From NCBI RefSeq assembly GCF_002929825.1, contig NZ_PJJN01000034.1, forward strand, positions 207,322-271,321: 64,000 bases of DNA, in the 5' to 3' direction. The translations under genes and the position numbers were made by a program. This document shows positions 20,011 to 28,651 of this stretch, piece after piece. The notes under the pieces are model-generated. The model ran no database searches, had not been told where the DNA came from, and worked only from the letters and a program-made list of their open reading frames with translations. The stretch comes from Cryobacterium sp. Y29. Lineage in GTDB: Bacteria; Actinomycetota; Actinomycetes; Actinomycetales; Microbacteriaceae. The first letter of the stretch is position 1. Every line of letters begins with the position of its first letter.

Positions 20011-21276
20011 TCAGTGCACGTCGTAGCGGGCGAGGGCGTCGGCGTCCGTTGCGTGCGTCATCGCTCGACGCGCGGTATCGAGCGCCGTCACCGGGTCGCC
20101 CTCGGCCACGGCGAGCGCGAGCTGCCGTTCGGCTTCGGCGAGGCGGGTGCGCGCGGCGGCGTGCACCCGCCCCCGATTGGCAGCCACGAAGTCTCGGGTG
20201 AGCGTGATCTGGCTGCGCGCGGTGAGCAGCGCGCCGGCCAGGGCCGTTCGGGCGTTGTCGAGGCGCAGCTGGCGGTTGCGCGCCTCCGAGCGGATGCTGT
20301 CCAGCCCGTTCATCGCTGTCTCAAGGGTCAAGAGATCTGCGGCCGGGTCGCTCAGCCGAACGGGCTCGCGGAGCGATGCCTGGACCACTGCGGCGTCGGT
20401 GATGACGTGATTGAGTGACGCGCTCGTGTCGGATTCCTCGTGATTGTCGCGCAGGGCGCGGGCTTCGGCGAGTTCCAAGCTGGCAGCATCCAGTGCCTGT
20501 TGCAGGTTCGCGAAGCCGCGATGAAGCTGGTCTTCGCCGGTTTCGATCGCATCGAGCAGTTGGGTTGCCTGAAATAGGGCGTGCTCTGCAGCCTGCAACT
20601 GCTCCCCCACCGGTTCGGGCGACGCTGCTTCGAGGCGGGTAACCGCGGCATCGGCACTCGCCCGCGCCCCTTCGAGGGCGGTGCCGGCCCGACCGACGTT
20701 GCCGCTGATCGGCGCGAGCGCCGCCGCGGAATAGCTCAAGCCCAGTCGGGCCAGGGTGTTCGCGCCGCCGGCAACCCGATCAGACATTCGATCGAGGCGT
20801 CGGCGCAATTCATCAATCTGCTGCGGGGCATTACGTTCAACGCCGCGTTTGGCGGTGAAATTGCGGGCCTGGTTGCTCAGCCGGGCGGTCGCCTCATCAG
20901 CGAATTGAACAATCTGCTGGTTCCAGCGGGTGCGTTCTAGAGCGGTATCCGGCACAGCGTCGTCGAGCTTCTGCTGCAGCGCGAAGGCGTCGCTGAGCTG
21001 ATGCTTGGACGTCGTGAGCGCCGCCGCAAACTCCCGCGTCGCAGATTCACCGAACTGGGCGATGGCAAAACTGAGTTCGTCGCTGGCGTCCTGCACGAGG
21101 TCGTCGGCGCGCACCAAGCTGCTCGAAGCGCTGCGCTCCAGCTCAGTGGCGGCCGCGCTCACCTGCCCGAGCCGGGTCCGCGTGCGCCGGCGCGAGGCTG
21201 CCACCAGCGCCCAGACTCCGGCTGCCACGAGGCCGACAACGATGACCGAGGGTACCCACCAGAGATCGCCATTCAT
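20011..21276 (-). CDS. Membrane-anchored coiled-coil protein, function unknown
   Basis: A 421-residue protein with one N-terminal membrane helix (SVIVVGLVAAGVWALVAA, about residues 10-28) followed by a basic stop-transfer patch RRRTRTR. The rest is a long Ala, Leu, Arg and Glu-rich helical body with heptad-like spacing. It resembles the C-terminal part of actinobacterial TPM-domain proteins, but no TPM domain is present here. Orientation by the positive-inside rule puts the coiled coil in the cytoplasm. It could be a cell-envelope or division scaffold; this is only a guess. It is convergent with the SprT-like gene. Confidence 0.6.
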   Translation of the reverse strand: MNGDLWWVPSVIVVGLVAAGVWALVAASRRRTRTRLGQVSAAATELERSASSSLVRADDLVQDASDELSFAIAQFGESATREFAAALTTSKHQLSDAFALQQKLDDAVPDTALERTRWNQQIVQFADEATARLSNQARNFTAKRGVERNAPQQIDELRRRLDRMSDRVAGGANTLARLGLSYSAAALAPISGNVGRAGTALEGARASADAAVTRLEAASPEPVGEQLQAAEHALFQATQLLDAIETGEDQLHRGFANLQQALDAASLELAEARALRDNHEESDTSASLNHVITDAAVVQASLREPVRLSDPAADLLTLETAMNGLDSIRSEARNRQLRLDNARTALAGALLTARSQITLTRDFVAANRGRVHAAARTRLAEAERQLALAVAEGDPVTALDTARRAMTHATDADALARYDVH

Positions 21277-21312
21277 GCGCTGAGTCTAATAAAAAAATAC
21301 TGACCAAACGCC

Positions 21313-21753
21313 CTACCGGTCGTCGGCAGAAGGCCGCCGCATCTGCTGCCGGATCATCTCGAAGTCGTGCCGCGAGATTTCAAGCACGCCGCGCCGCAGT
21401 TGGAACCCCCAGTTGGGGTTGCCCTGGGTCAGTTGCAGCACCGACAACAGCGGGCGGATGCTCGCGGGCCAGGCATCCAGGTCGTAGTCGGCCCGGCGTC
21501 GCCAGGGCCGCCACGAGTTACCCGGGTCGCCCACCTGATAGGCGTGGGCATCCGCTATGCGGCCGATCGCGGTGAACTCCCTGAGCGGATCGCCCTCGAT
21601 CGCGGTCTTCGGCGAGTAGTAGACGATGCCATCAGCTTCCCCCATTTGCTTGAGGAGGTCTCCGGCACCGCGGTTGGCGCGGGCGATGCCCAAATCGACC
21701 CCGCGCAGCACGTGCTCGCGGTGTACAACGCCGAGCCAGAACCGAATTGCCAC
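21313..21753 (-). CDS. EVE domain protein (UPF0310 family)
   Basis: A 146-residue single-domain protein. The opening RFWLGVVHREHVLRGVDLGI and the later MGEADGIVYYSPKT and FTAIGRIADAHAYQV are the characteristic EVE/UPF0310 segments. The EVE fold is PUA-like and in characterised members binds modified cytosines in DNA or modified RNA bases. Here no restriction nuclease is fused or adjacent, so a stand-alone RNA or DNA modification reader is likely. It is divergent from the next plus-strand gene. Confidence 0.88.
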   Translation of the reverse strand: MAIRFWLGVVHREHVLRGVDLGIARANRGAGDLLKQMGEADGIVYYSPKTAIEGDPLREFTAIGRIADAHAYQVGDPGNSWRPWRRRADYDLDAWPASIRPLLSVLQLTQGNPNWGFQLRRGVLEISRHDFEMIRQQMRRPSADDR

Positions 21754-21811
21754 CTTTCATTTGTACTGCATTTAGTTGTGCCGCACGCCACGCGCAGACC
21801 AAACTGGGTCA

Positions 21812-22408
21812 ATGCGCGTACTGCTCAAAGAGATCCTCGACTGCCCACCGGATGCCGCCTGGCACGCCATCCACAGCCCGGCCGTCTTCCGTGAGGTGAG
21901 TAGCCCGTTCATGGCGGTGGAGTCGCTCGAAGCCGACGGTTTTCCCACCCGCTGGGAGCCGGGCGAACACCCCGCCGAATTCTCCATGCTCGGTCTGGTG
22001 CCGATGGGCACCCAGGTCATTCGGCTGGCCAATTCGACGCACCGTGCCGATGGGGTGCGAATTCTGCGCGATACCGGTCGTGGTGTGTCGGGCGCACTGA
22101 GTGCGGTCACGCTCTGGGACCACCGCATGGCGATCGCCCCTGACCCGGCCGGCACCGGCAAAACGCTGTACCGCGACCAGCTCATTTTTCGCGGACGCCC
22201 GGCGACGATCGCGCTCTGGCCGACCTTCTGGGCGTTCTGGCAATGGCGGATGCTGCGCCTGAAGCATCTCGCGCCCCACTGGCAGTACGACATCGGCATC
22301 GACGACCCGGACTTCGTGCCTTCGGAGCAACGGGTGACCCCCACCGAGAAGGCCGAGAACACCGAGAAGGCCCAGGACACCGAGAAGGCTGGGAACGCCG
22401 AGTCGTAG
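21812..22408 (+). CDS. SRPBCC-like hypothetical protein
   Basis: A 198-residue protein. The start MRVLLKEILDCPPDAAWHAIHSP and the pattern of alternating strands are like START/SRPBCC ligand-binding proteins, with W, F and H residues lining a possible pocket. The C-terminus carries a degenerate repeat (TEKAENTEKAQDTEKA) and is probably disordered. The ATG at 21812 is used; no strong ribosome site is visible. I do not recognise a specific function. Confidence 0.6.
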   Translation: MRVLLKEILDCPPDAAWHAIHSPAVFREVSSPFMAVESLEADGFPTRWEPGEHPAEFSMLGLVPMGTQVIRLANSTHRADGVRILRDTGRGVSGALSAVTLWDHRMAIAPDPAGTGKTLYRDQLIFRGRPATIALWPTFWAFWQWRMLRLKHLAPHWQYDIGIDDPDFVPSEQRVTPTEKAENTEKAQDTEKAGNAES

Positions 22409-22454
22409 CAGATCGCTTCGTGTGAATCATGCCCTCGGCGGTAGCGTAGCCACT

Positions 22455-23093
22455 ATGAGCTCTACCCTCACTGCCTTACAGATCGCCGACTGGCGTCGCC
22501 TTGTGACCGGACTGTACGCGGGGGTGCGTCAGCTGAGCGCGACCAGCCCGGCGAGCGGGCATGAACTGTGGCGTTCCGGGCGAGATGAACTGTTCGCCGG
22601 GCATCCGTCGTCACCGTTGCTGCGCGAGGACCGCGCGGCATTCACCGGACTGCCGATTGCCGCCTATGATCCCGACTGGCGCTTCGAGGTAGAGGTGCAC
22701 GGGGCCGAACAGTCGTATCGCATGAACGTGGAAACGGGAACTGACGGCACTGTGCCATTCGACCTGGTCGGCACCGTGCGGCTGCCCTACCTCGGTTCGC
22801 TCGACGTGTGGCGGCTGGCGAGTTACGGCGGCGGCTTGTTCCTGCCGCTCAAAGACGCCCTCGCTGGCAAGAGCGACGGGACCTATGGCGGTGGACGCTA
22901 CCTTCTCGACACCATCAAGGGCGCCGACCTCGGCCCGGGCACGGGCGACGACAGCCTCATCCTCGACTTCAACTTCGCCTATAATCCTTCCTGCGCGTAC
23001 GACCCGATGTGGGCCTGCCCACTGCCGCAGGGCGGCAACATTATCGACGTCGAGGTGCCGGTCGGCGAGCTCTACCGCGGCGACCATTTCTAG
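22455..23093 (+). CDS. DUF1684 protein
   Basis: A 212-residue protein of the DUF1684 family, recognised by the C-terminal signature GGGRYLLDTIKGAD, LILDFNFAYNPSCAYD and the closing CPLPQGGNIIDVEVPVGE. The N-terminal half contains LWRSGRDELFAGHPSSPL, also typical. No enzyme activity is established for the family, to my knowledge. The ATG at 22455 is chosen over an upstream in-frame ATG at 22422 because the family begins near MSSTLTAL. It precedes the DEAD-box helicase gene by a 254-bp leader. Confidence 0.82.
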   Translation: MSSTLTALQIADWRRLVTGLYAGVRQLSATSPASGHELWRSGRDELFAGHPSSPLLREDRAAFTGLPIAAYDPDWRFEVEVHGAEQSYRMNVETGTDGTVPFDLVGTVRLPYLGSLDVWRLASYGGGLFLPLKDALAGKSDGTYGGGRYLLDTIKGADLGPGTGDDSLILDFNFAYNPSCAYDPMWACPLPQGGNIIDVEVPVGELYRGDHF

Positions 23094-23347
23094 GGCTCTG
23101 CCGCCGATTTGACAGCATCCGCTAGAGTAGGAGTACTTGCGAACGCGTAGTTGCGCTTGCTGCGTCGTAGAACGCCCTCTTCTCTATCCGGCGGCCCACC
23201 AGGGCTGGCCTGATTTTTCGAATGAAACATTCTTACGGCGAACGGATGTGCCCTTCGGCACCTTCGCCATGTGAATCCTCCTGGTTTGCTTACCGCTGCG
23301 CGGTAAAGCGAGCGGGCGAGGAGACTGATGCCCTGAAAGGCACCATT
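23094..23347 (+). other. Leader region of the DEAD-box helicase gene
   Basis: This 254-bp gap holds a -35-like TTGACA at 23109-23114 with only a weak -10 match downstream, then a long untranslated stretch before the TTG start. Long leaders of this kind are common in front of cold-inducible helicase genes. The frame is open back to 23222, but those codons look unlike the helicase family. Confidence 0.45.
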
Positions 23348-24949
23348 TTGTCTACAACCTTTGGCACGCTCGGCGTGCCTGCTCCCCTGGTCAAGGTTCT
23401 CTCTTCCCAGGGAATCGACACGGCCTTCCCGATTCAGGTCGATACTCTTCCGGACACCTTGAACGGCCGCGACGTGCTCGGCCGTGGCAAGACCGGCTCG
23501 GGCAAGACCCTGGCCTTCTCCATCCCGATGGTCTCGCGCCTCGGCGGCAACCTCGCCGGCGGCAAGCGTCGCCCGGGCCGTCCGCTCGGCCTGATCCTCG
23601 CGCCGACCCGCGAGCTCGCCACCCAGATCACCAACGCGATCACCCCCCTTGCTGAGGCCTACGGCCTCAACACCACCACCATCTTTGGTGGCGTCTCGCA
23701 GGGCCGTCAGGTTGCCGCTCTCAAGGCCGGCGTCGATATCGTCGTGGCCTGCCCCGGCCGGCTCGAAGACCTCATGAAGCAGGGCTTTGTCAACCTCGAC
23801 ACCGTCGAGATCACCGTGCTCGACGAGGCCGACCACATGGCCGATCTCGGCTTTCTGCCCGTCGTCACCCGCATTCTCGACAAGACACCCGGCACCGGCC
23901 AGCGCATGCTGTTCTCCGCCACCCTTGACAACGGCGTAGACAAGATCGTCAAGCGTTTCCTGCACGACCCGGTGATGCACTCGGTCGACGAGGCCAACAG
24001 CTTTGTCTCGGCCATGACCCACCACGTCTTCGAGGTGTCCGGCGTCGACGCCAAGAAAGAGCTCGTGCAGAAGCTGGCGAGCGGCTCGGGCCGTCGCATC
24101 CTCTTCATGCGCACCAAGCACCAGGCCAAGAAGCTCGCCAAGAGCCTCACCGACGCGGGCATTCCCTCCGTCGACCTGCACGGAAACCTCTCGCAGGTGG
24201 CCCGTGACCGCAACCTGGCCGCGTTCAGCGCCGGCACGGTCAAGGTTCTCGTCGCAACGGATGTCGCCGCTCGCGGCGTGCACGTCGACGACATCGAACT
24301 GGTCATCCACGTTGACCCGCCGGCCGAGCACAAGGCCTACCTGCACCGTTCGGGCCGTACCGCCCGCGCCGGCAGCGCCGGTGACGTCGTTACCGTGGTG
24401 CTGCCCGAGCAGAAGCGCGACACCGACGCTCTGCTGCGCAAGGCCGCCATCAAGGTGACCCCGCAGCGCGTGGATTCTGCATCTCCCGCCGTTGACGCCC
24501 TCGTCGGCGACGTCGCCGCCTACGTCAAGCCGGCTCCCCGCGTCGAGGCACCGCAGCAGCAGCGCCAGTCCCAGGGCGGTCGCTCGCAGGGTGGCCGTTC
24601 GCAGGGCGGCCGTGCCCAGGGCGAGCGCAGTGCTCGCCCCAGCCGTGACGGTGACTCCAGCCGTGGCGGCCGCGATGCCGGTGCCAGCCGCTCCGGGGCA
24701 AATCGCGACGGTGCCCGCACCGAGCGCACCGACGGCGGCCGTGGCCGTGGCGGCGACGCGGCCTCGGCCGGCGGCGCTCGTCGCGAGCGATCTGGTCGTC
24801 CGGCTGGCGCCGCCAACGCACCTCGTTCCGGTTCGGCCGCTGGCCGTTCCGGCGGAGCGCGCGTCGGCAGCCTCCAGGTCGGCGGACTCGTTCGCGGACC
24901 GGGCTCGGGTGGCGCCGGTCGTTCGGCTCCGCGTCGCTCGCAGGGCTAG
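23348..24949 (+). CDS. DEAD-box ATP-dependent RNA helicase with an Arg/Gly/Ser-rich tail
   Basis: A 533-residue helicase. The Q motif (FPIQVDTLP), motif I GRGKTGSGKT, motif Ia PTRELA, motif II DEAD (VLDEADHM), motif III SAT and motif VI HRSGRTARAG are all present in order over about residues 20-365. The tail from about residue 400 is low-complexity with repeated SQGGR units, typical of RNA-binding, phase-separating extensions in RhlE/DeaD-like enzymes. It probably unwinds structured RNA in ribosome assembly or cold adaptation. The TTG start at 23348 is set by the family N-terminus and GAAAGG upstream. A terminator hairpin follows at 24994. Confidence 0.92.
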   Translation: MSTTFGTLGVPAPLVKVLSSQGIDTAFPIQVDTLPDTLNGRDVLGRGKTGSGKTLAFSIPMVSRLGGNLAGGKRRPGRPLGLILAPTRELATQITNAITPLAEAYGLNTTTIFGGVSQGRQVAALKAGVDIVVACPGRLEDLMKQGFVNLDTVEITVLDEADHMADLGFLPVVTRILDKTPGTGQRMLFSATLDNGVDKIVKRFLHDPVMHSVDEANSFVSAMTHHVFEVSGVDAKKELVQKLASGSGRRILFMRTKHQAKKLAKSLTDAGIPSVDLHGNLSQVARDRNLAAFSAGTVKVLVATDVAARGVHVDDIELVIHVDPPAEHKAYLHRSGRTARAGSAGDVVTVVLPEQKRDTDALLRKAAIKVTPQRVDSASPAVDALVGDVAAYVKPAPRVEAPQQQRQSQGGRSQGGRSQGGRAQGERSARPSRDGDSSRGGRDAGASRSGANRDGARTERTDGGRGRGGDAASAGGARRERSGRPAGAANAPRSGSAAGRSGGARVGSLQVGGLVRGPGSGGAGRSAPRRSQG

Positions 24950-24993
24950 TCTTCACGGGCTCATCCCGCAGCATCCGCTTGAAACAACAGTGA

Positions 24994-25028
24994 AAACGGG
25001 TCGGTCTCTTTTCGAGATCGGCCCGTTT
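24994..25028 (+). terminator. Intrinsic terminator after the helicase gene
   Basis: Arms 24994-25008 and 25014-25028 can pair over 15 bp with two G-U or mismatch positions, around a TTTTC loop. It lies 45 bp after the helicase stop and 50 bp before the next start. Confidence 0.75.
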
Positions 25029-25078
25029 GCGGTATCCGAGCGTCACGACGCACTCCCAAACACGGTTAGTGTCGAACC

Positions 25079-25570
25079 ATGAACACCACAGTTGTCGTTC
25101 GACCCGTCAGTGCAACAGATGCCGAAAGCCTGGGCCGCGTTCACGCCGCCTGCTGGCATGAAACCTACGATCATCTGCTCAGCCAGGCGGCCCTGTCGCA
25201 GCTGCGGCCGCAGCGTCTGGCCGCTCTCTGGGGCCGCTTCACGGCCCAGGGCGCGCAGTACCGCCAGCATGTCGTGCTCGTCGATGGCGAAATTGTGGGC
25301 TTCGCCGGCAGCGGACCGACGCGCGACGGTGACCATCCCACCCCGAACGAGTTGTTCTTCATGTACTTGCTCGAGGCCAATCACGGTTTAGGCGTTGGCC
25401 AGCAGCTCTTCGATTCTGTCGTCGACCCGGGCCCGTCGTCGCTGTGGGTAGCCGCAGACAACCCCCGGGCCCATGCTTTCTACGCCCGAAATGGCTACCT
25501 CGCGGATGGTCTCGAGCGCAACGAAGAGGTGCTCGGCGAGAGACTGCACGAGGTGCGCCTGGTTCGATAG
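25079..25570 (+). CDS. GNAT family N-acetyltransferase
   Basis: A 163-residue GNAT. The N-terminus VVVRPVSATDAESLGRVHAACW is the classical first strand and helix. The acetyl-CoA loop appears as LEANHGLGVGQQLFD near residue 100, and ADNPRAHAFYARNGYLADG is the usual C-terminal strand-helix. The substrate cannot be told from sequence. The ATG is at 25079; the gene sits alone between two hairpins. Confidence 0.87.
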   Translation: MNTTVVVRPVSATDAESLGRVHAACWHETYDHLLSQAALSQLRPQRLAALWGRFTAQGAQYRQHVVLVDGEIVGFAGSGPTRDGDHPTPNELFFMYLLEANHGLGVGQQLFDSVVDPGPSSLWVAADNPRAHAFYARNGYLADGLERNEEVLGERLHEVRLVR

Positions 25571-25625
25571 GGGCCCGCTCACACGTGCGAACTTCGCCCG
25601 ACAGCGCTCGATTACGGCTCAAAAA

Positions 25626-25646
25626 CCCCCCATGGGATTTGGGGGG
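25626..25646. terminator. Hairpin between the GNAT and nucleoside hydrolase genes
   Basis: CCCCCC (25626-25631) pairs with GGGGGG (25641-25646). Read on the minus strand it is followed by TTTTT, a good terminator shape, but no minus-strand gene ends here. On the plus strand it lies 55 bp after the GNAT stop without a T-run. Confidence 0.5.
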
Positions 25647-25672
25647 CATATTCAAAGTAATAGGGTGAGCGG

Positions 25673-26668
25673 ATGACTAATTCCGCGGCCCTCAAGGCGA
25701 TCCCCGTCATCCTCGACGTTGACACCGGGGTCGACGACGCTCTGGCTATTCTGTTCGCGCTCGCTCACCCGGGCATCAACGTGCTCGGCATTAGTTGCGT
25801 GGCCGGCAATGCCTCGCTCGAGCGCGTTGTCGAGAACACCCTGCGTATTCTCGATGTCGCAGGTGCCCCGTATATTCCTGTCGCTGCCGGCGCCCGGCGC
25901 CCTCTGCTCGAGCCAGCCCGATCGGCCGCGCACGTGCACGGCGAAGGTGGCCTCGGCACCCTGCAGCTTCCGCCGACCGACCGACGCGCAGAGCCGATCA
26001 GTTCGGTCGAGCTCATGCGCAAGCTGATTGTGGCCAGCCCGCACCCGGTCACCCTGGTTGGACTGGCCCCGCAAACCAACCTGGCGCTGTTGCTGCGCCA
26101 GTACCCCGATGTGGTCAGCAACATCGAGCGCATCGTCTTCATGGGCGGATCTACCACGGTTGGCAACGCCACCGCCGTCGCTGAATTCAACGTTTGGCAC
26201 GACCCGGAAGCCGCGGCCATCGTGCTTGATTCCGGCGTGCCCACCTTTATGTACGGACTCGACGTGTTCAACCAGGTTGCGATTCCGGAGCACGTCACCA
26301 CGGCACTCATGCACAGCGACTCCGACCTCGCCCGCGTTGTCGGTCAGCTCCTCGGCAACCGGATCGCGCCCGGTGCGGGCCGCAACGCCGACTACTCTGG
26401 GCTGATCGGCGATGCCGGCGCCCTCTGCGCCCTGGTCGACCCGGGCGCATTGGAGACGGCGATGCTGCCCCTACGGGTGCAGCTGTCCGGCTACGGCCGC
26501 GGCCAGACGCTCGTCGATAAGCGTACGCATCCGGGCGAGGACATCGTGCACGGCCTGGTTGGCGAGTGGGAGGCCGCTGAAGTTGCCCTCGACGTCGACG
26601 TTGACCGCTACGTACAGCTGTTCCTCAACACGCTTGGCCTCGGTTCGGCGCTCCCGCCGTCCAAATAG
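25673..26668 (+). CDS. Nucleoside hydrolase (inosine/uridine-preferring family)
   Basis: A 331-residue enzyme. The calcium-binding signature ILDVDTGVDDALAILFAL opens the protein. The second ligand region FMGGSTTVGNATAVAEFNVWHDPEAA near residue 160 carries the NxxxDPEAA motif of the family, and the C-terminal HPGEDIV region resembles the last active-site loop. It cleaves the N-glycosidic bond of ribonucleosides for purine and pyrimidine salvage in the cytoplasm. The start has TAGGGTGAG immediately upstream. Confidence 0.9.
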   Translation: MTNSAALKAIPVILDVDTGVDDALAILFALAHPGINVLGISCVAGNASLERVVENTLRILDVAGAPYIPVAAGARRPLLEPARSAAHVHGEGGLGTLQLPPTDRRAEPISSVELMRKLIVASPHPVTLVGLAPQTNLALLLRQYPDVVSNIERIVFMGGSTTVGNATAVAEFNVWHDPEAAAIVLDSGVPTFMYGLDVFNQVAIPEHVTTALMHSDSDLARVVGQLLGNRIAPGAGRNADYSGLIGDAGALCALVDPGALETAMLPLRVQLSGYGRGQTLVDKRTHPGEDIVHGLVGEWEAAEVALDVDVDRYVQLFLNTLGLGSALPPSK

Positions 26669-26695
26669 CGGCCGGGCCGTGACACGCTGAGCGCG

Positions 26696-27280
26696 TCAGT
26701 ACAGCTGGCCGACCGAGGCGAGGGCTGCGCGCAGCAGGGTGCCGCGGCCACCTTCCATTTCGGCTGATACGCCCGGGGATGCGGCCTCGGCCGGCGTCAT
26801 CCAGGTGATCTCGAGCGCGTCCTGCCGGGGGTCGCAGGTACCGCTGACGGGAACGACGTAGGCCAGCGAGACGGCGTGCTGGCGGTCATCCGTGTAGGCG
26901 GTGATGCCGGGCATGGGAAAGTATTCGGCGACGGTGAACGGCACGGGGCTGGTCGGCAGCTGCGGAAAAGCCATCGGACCGAGGTCTTTTTCGAGGTGAC
27001 GAAACAGTGCGTCCCTAAGGGTTTCGCCGTACAGCACGCGGCCGGAGACCAGGGTCCGGGTCATTTCGCCGGTCGGTCGGGCGCGCAACAGCACGCCCAC
27101 CTCCACGACCTGGCCGAGGCCATCCACCCGAACGGGCACGGCCTCGATGTAGAGAATCGGCAGCCGCCGGCGAATCTCGGCGAGCTCGACGTCTTTCAGC
27201 CAACCCGGATTCGTGTTCGGGGCGCCCGCGGGGGGCTTCGGCGTCCAGTCCGGGTCTGGGTCAGGGGTTCGCACGCTCAT
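26696..27280 (-). CDS. NUDIX-like DUF4916 protein
   Basis: A 194-residue protein matching the actinobacterial DUF4916 family. It opens with a Pro-rich segment (PDPDPDWTPKPPAGAPNTNPGWL) and then ILYIEAVPVRVDGLGQVVEVGVLLR, a NUDIX-fold strand pair. The NUDIX box is degenerate: GRVLYGETLRDALFRHLEKDLG has lost the REUxEE glutamates, so pyrophosphatase activity is doubtful. The ATG at 27280 is used because upstream codons show no similarity. It is divergent from the esterase gene. Confidence 0.75.
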   Translation of the reverse strand: MSVRTPDPDPDWTPKPPAGAPNTNPGWLKDVELAEIRRRLPILYIEAVPVRVDGLGQVVEVGVLLRARPTGEMTRTLVSGRVLYGETLRDALFRHLEKDLGPMAFPQLPTSPVPFTVAEYFPMPGITAYTDDRQHAVSLAYVVPVSGTCDPRQDALEITWMTPAEAASPGVSAEMEGGRGTLLRAALASVGQLY

Positions 27281-27407
27281 AGTGCCATTCTGTCTTACGT
27301 GGCCACCGCGCGCGCACGCACGGCGCTGCTCGGTGTGAGAAGCGCGCCAAGCAATGAAAGTATGGGGTGCGCGGCGCCCACGCGTCGCGCGTACCGGGGA
27401 GGACCCC

Positions 27408-28070
27408 ATGACCACTAGCACCCCTATCGACACTGCTGCCGTACTCTGGTCGACGAGCGGCGCCGATCAGACTGATCGACCGCTGCTGATCATCATGCAC
27501 GGCTATGGTTCGAACGAGGGCGACCTGTTTTCGCTCGCTCCACATTTGCCGCTCGAACCGGTGATCGCGGCGCTGCGCGCGCCCCTGCCGGTCGGCGCGG
27601 GATGGGCATGGTTTCCCATCAGTGACCCGGGCAATCCTGACACCGCGACGGTGGACGCGGCCGTCGCCGCGGTGCTTGACTGGCTCGATGCCCTGCCGCA
27701 GCAGCATCCGTCTATCGGTCTGCTCGGATTCTCGCAGGGCGGCGCCATGGCGCTCGAGCTGCTGCGCGCCTCGCCGAATCGGTTCAACTTCGCGGTGACT
27801 CTCTCCGGGTTCGTCGCGACCGCCTCACAACCCGGTGACACCGTACTGGCGGATCAGCCGGTTCCGGTGTTCTGGGGGCGCGGAACCGCCGACGGTATCA
27901 TTCCGGCCAGCGCGGTAGAGCGCACCCAGGCCTGGTTGCCCGGCCACAGCACGCTCACCAAGCGCATCTATGAGGGACTTCCCCACTCGATCTCTCAGGC
28001 CGAACTCGACGACGTCGTCGACTTTCTGAGCGCCCAGTACGGTGACAGTGCGATTGAACCGATCGCCTAG
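27408..28070 (+). CDS. Alpha/beta hydrolase (phospholipase/carboxylesterase family)
   Basis: A 220-residue esterase. The nucleophile elbow GFSQGG (Ser near residue 114), the Asp in GRGTADGIIP and the His in EGLPHSIS form the expected triad. The oxyanion region reads LIIMHGYGSNEGDLFSL. The family acts on short acyl esters or lysophospholipids and includes acyl-protein thioesterase relatives. GGGGAGGA lies upstream of the ATG at 27408. It stands alone and has no signal peptide. Confidence 0.88.
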   Translation: MTTSTPIDTAAVLWSTSGADQTDRPLLIIMHGYGSNEGDLFSLAPHLPLEPVIAALRAPLPVGAGWAWFPISDPGNPDTATVDAAVAAVLDWLDALPQQHPSIGLLGFSQGGAMALELLRASPNRFNFAVTLSGFVATASQPGDTVLADQPVPVFWGRGTADGIIPASAVERTQAWLPGHSTLTKRIYEGLPHSISQAELDDVVDFLSAQYGDSAIEPIA

Positions 28071-28122
28071 GAGTGCTCAGGACCGGGCGCGGTCAGCGTG
28101 ATCGAACCACGGGACGAAATTG

Positions 28123-28560
28123 CTAGCGGTCGCGCTTGGCCTGCTCCTGGGCGGCCTGGCGCTCAACGTGCGCCTTCTTGGCCGCGCGCTGGGCGTCGCG
28201 GTCTTTCACTGCGATCTGGTCGGCGCGCACGCCGGCCTGGGTAGAACGTTCCAGCACGAGCCAGGCCGGCGGCTGCTGGAGCAGGGCGGCGATCTCGGCG
28301 GTGCTCAGCGGGTCGGTGATCTCGCTGCGGGCCAGGCCGGAGATGGAGACGCCAAGCTTGGCGGCGACAACCTGGCGCGGGTGCGGACCGTTGGCGCGCA
28401 ACTCGACCAACCATTCGGGCGGGTTCGCCATGAGCTCGGCCAACTCGGTGCGGCTGACAAATTCGGTCTGGAACCCAGCCGGTGCCGCGTCGAGCAGAAT
28501 CCCGAGTTTCTGGGCCGCCGTGGCGGGCTTCATGGTCTGGGGCTTCTTTTCGGAACTCAT
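28123..28560 (-). CDS. DUF5997 protein, possible DNA-binding partner of the adjacent LysR effector domain
   Basis: A 145-residue DUF5997 protein. The segment HPRQVVAAKLGVSISGLARSEI (about residues 60-82) reads like a helix-turn-helix, and a later helix STAEIAALLQQPPAWLVLERS repeats an earlier one (RTELAELMANPPEWLVELRA), suggesting an internal duplication. The C-terminus is a basic helix rich in Lys, Arg and Ala. It is divergent from a LysR substrate-binding protein that lacks its own HTH, separated by only 91 bp. No function has been shown for the family to my knowledge. Confidence 0.8.
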   Translation of the reverse strand: MSSEKKPQTMKPATAAQKLGILLDAAPAGFQTEFVSRTELAELMANPPEWLVELRANGPHPRQVVAAKLGVSISGLARSEITDPLSTAEIAALLQQPPAWLVLERSTQAGVRADQIAVKDRDAQRAAKKAHVERQAAQEQAKRDR

Positions 28561-28651
28561 TGTTCAAGCGTATAGCCTGAGAGGGCGCTCGTTTGGGCAA
28601 ATCGCACGCTGCTGGTAAATGCGCGGCCGCAAGTTTTGAGAAAGGATGCCG

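Noticed and set aside
25626..25646. Terminator of a missing minus-strand gene
   Set aside because: The T-run favours the minus strand, but no minus-strand coding frame with a family match lies to the right, so I list it only as a hairpin.
26696..27280. Active NUDIX hydrolase
   Set aside because: The NUDIX box lacks its key glutamates, so I call only a NUDIX-like DUF4916 protein.
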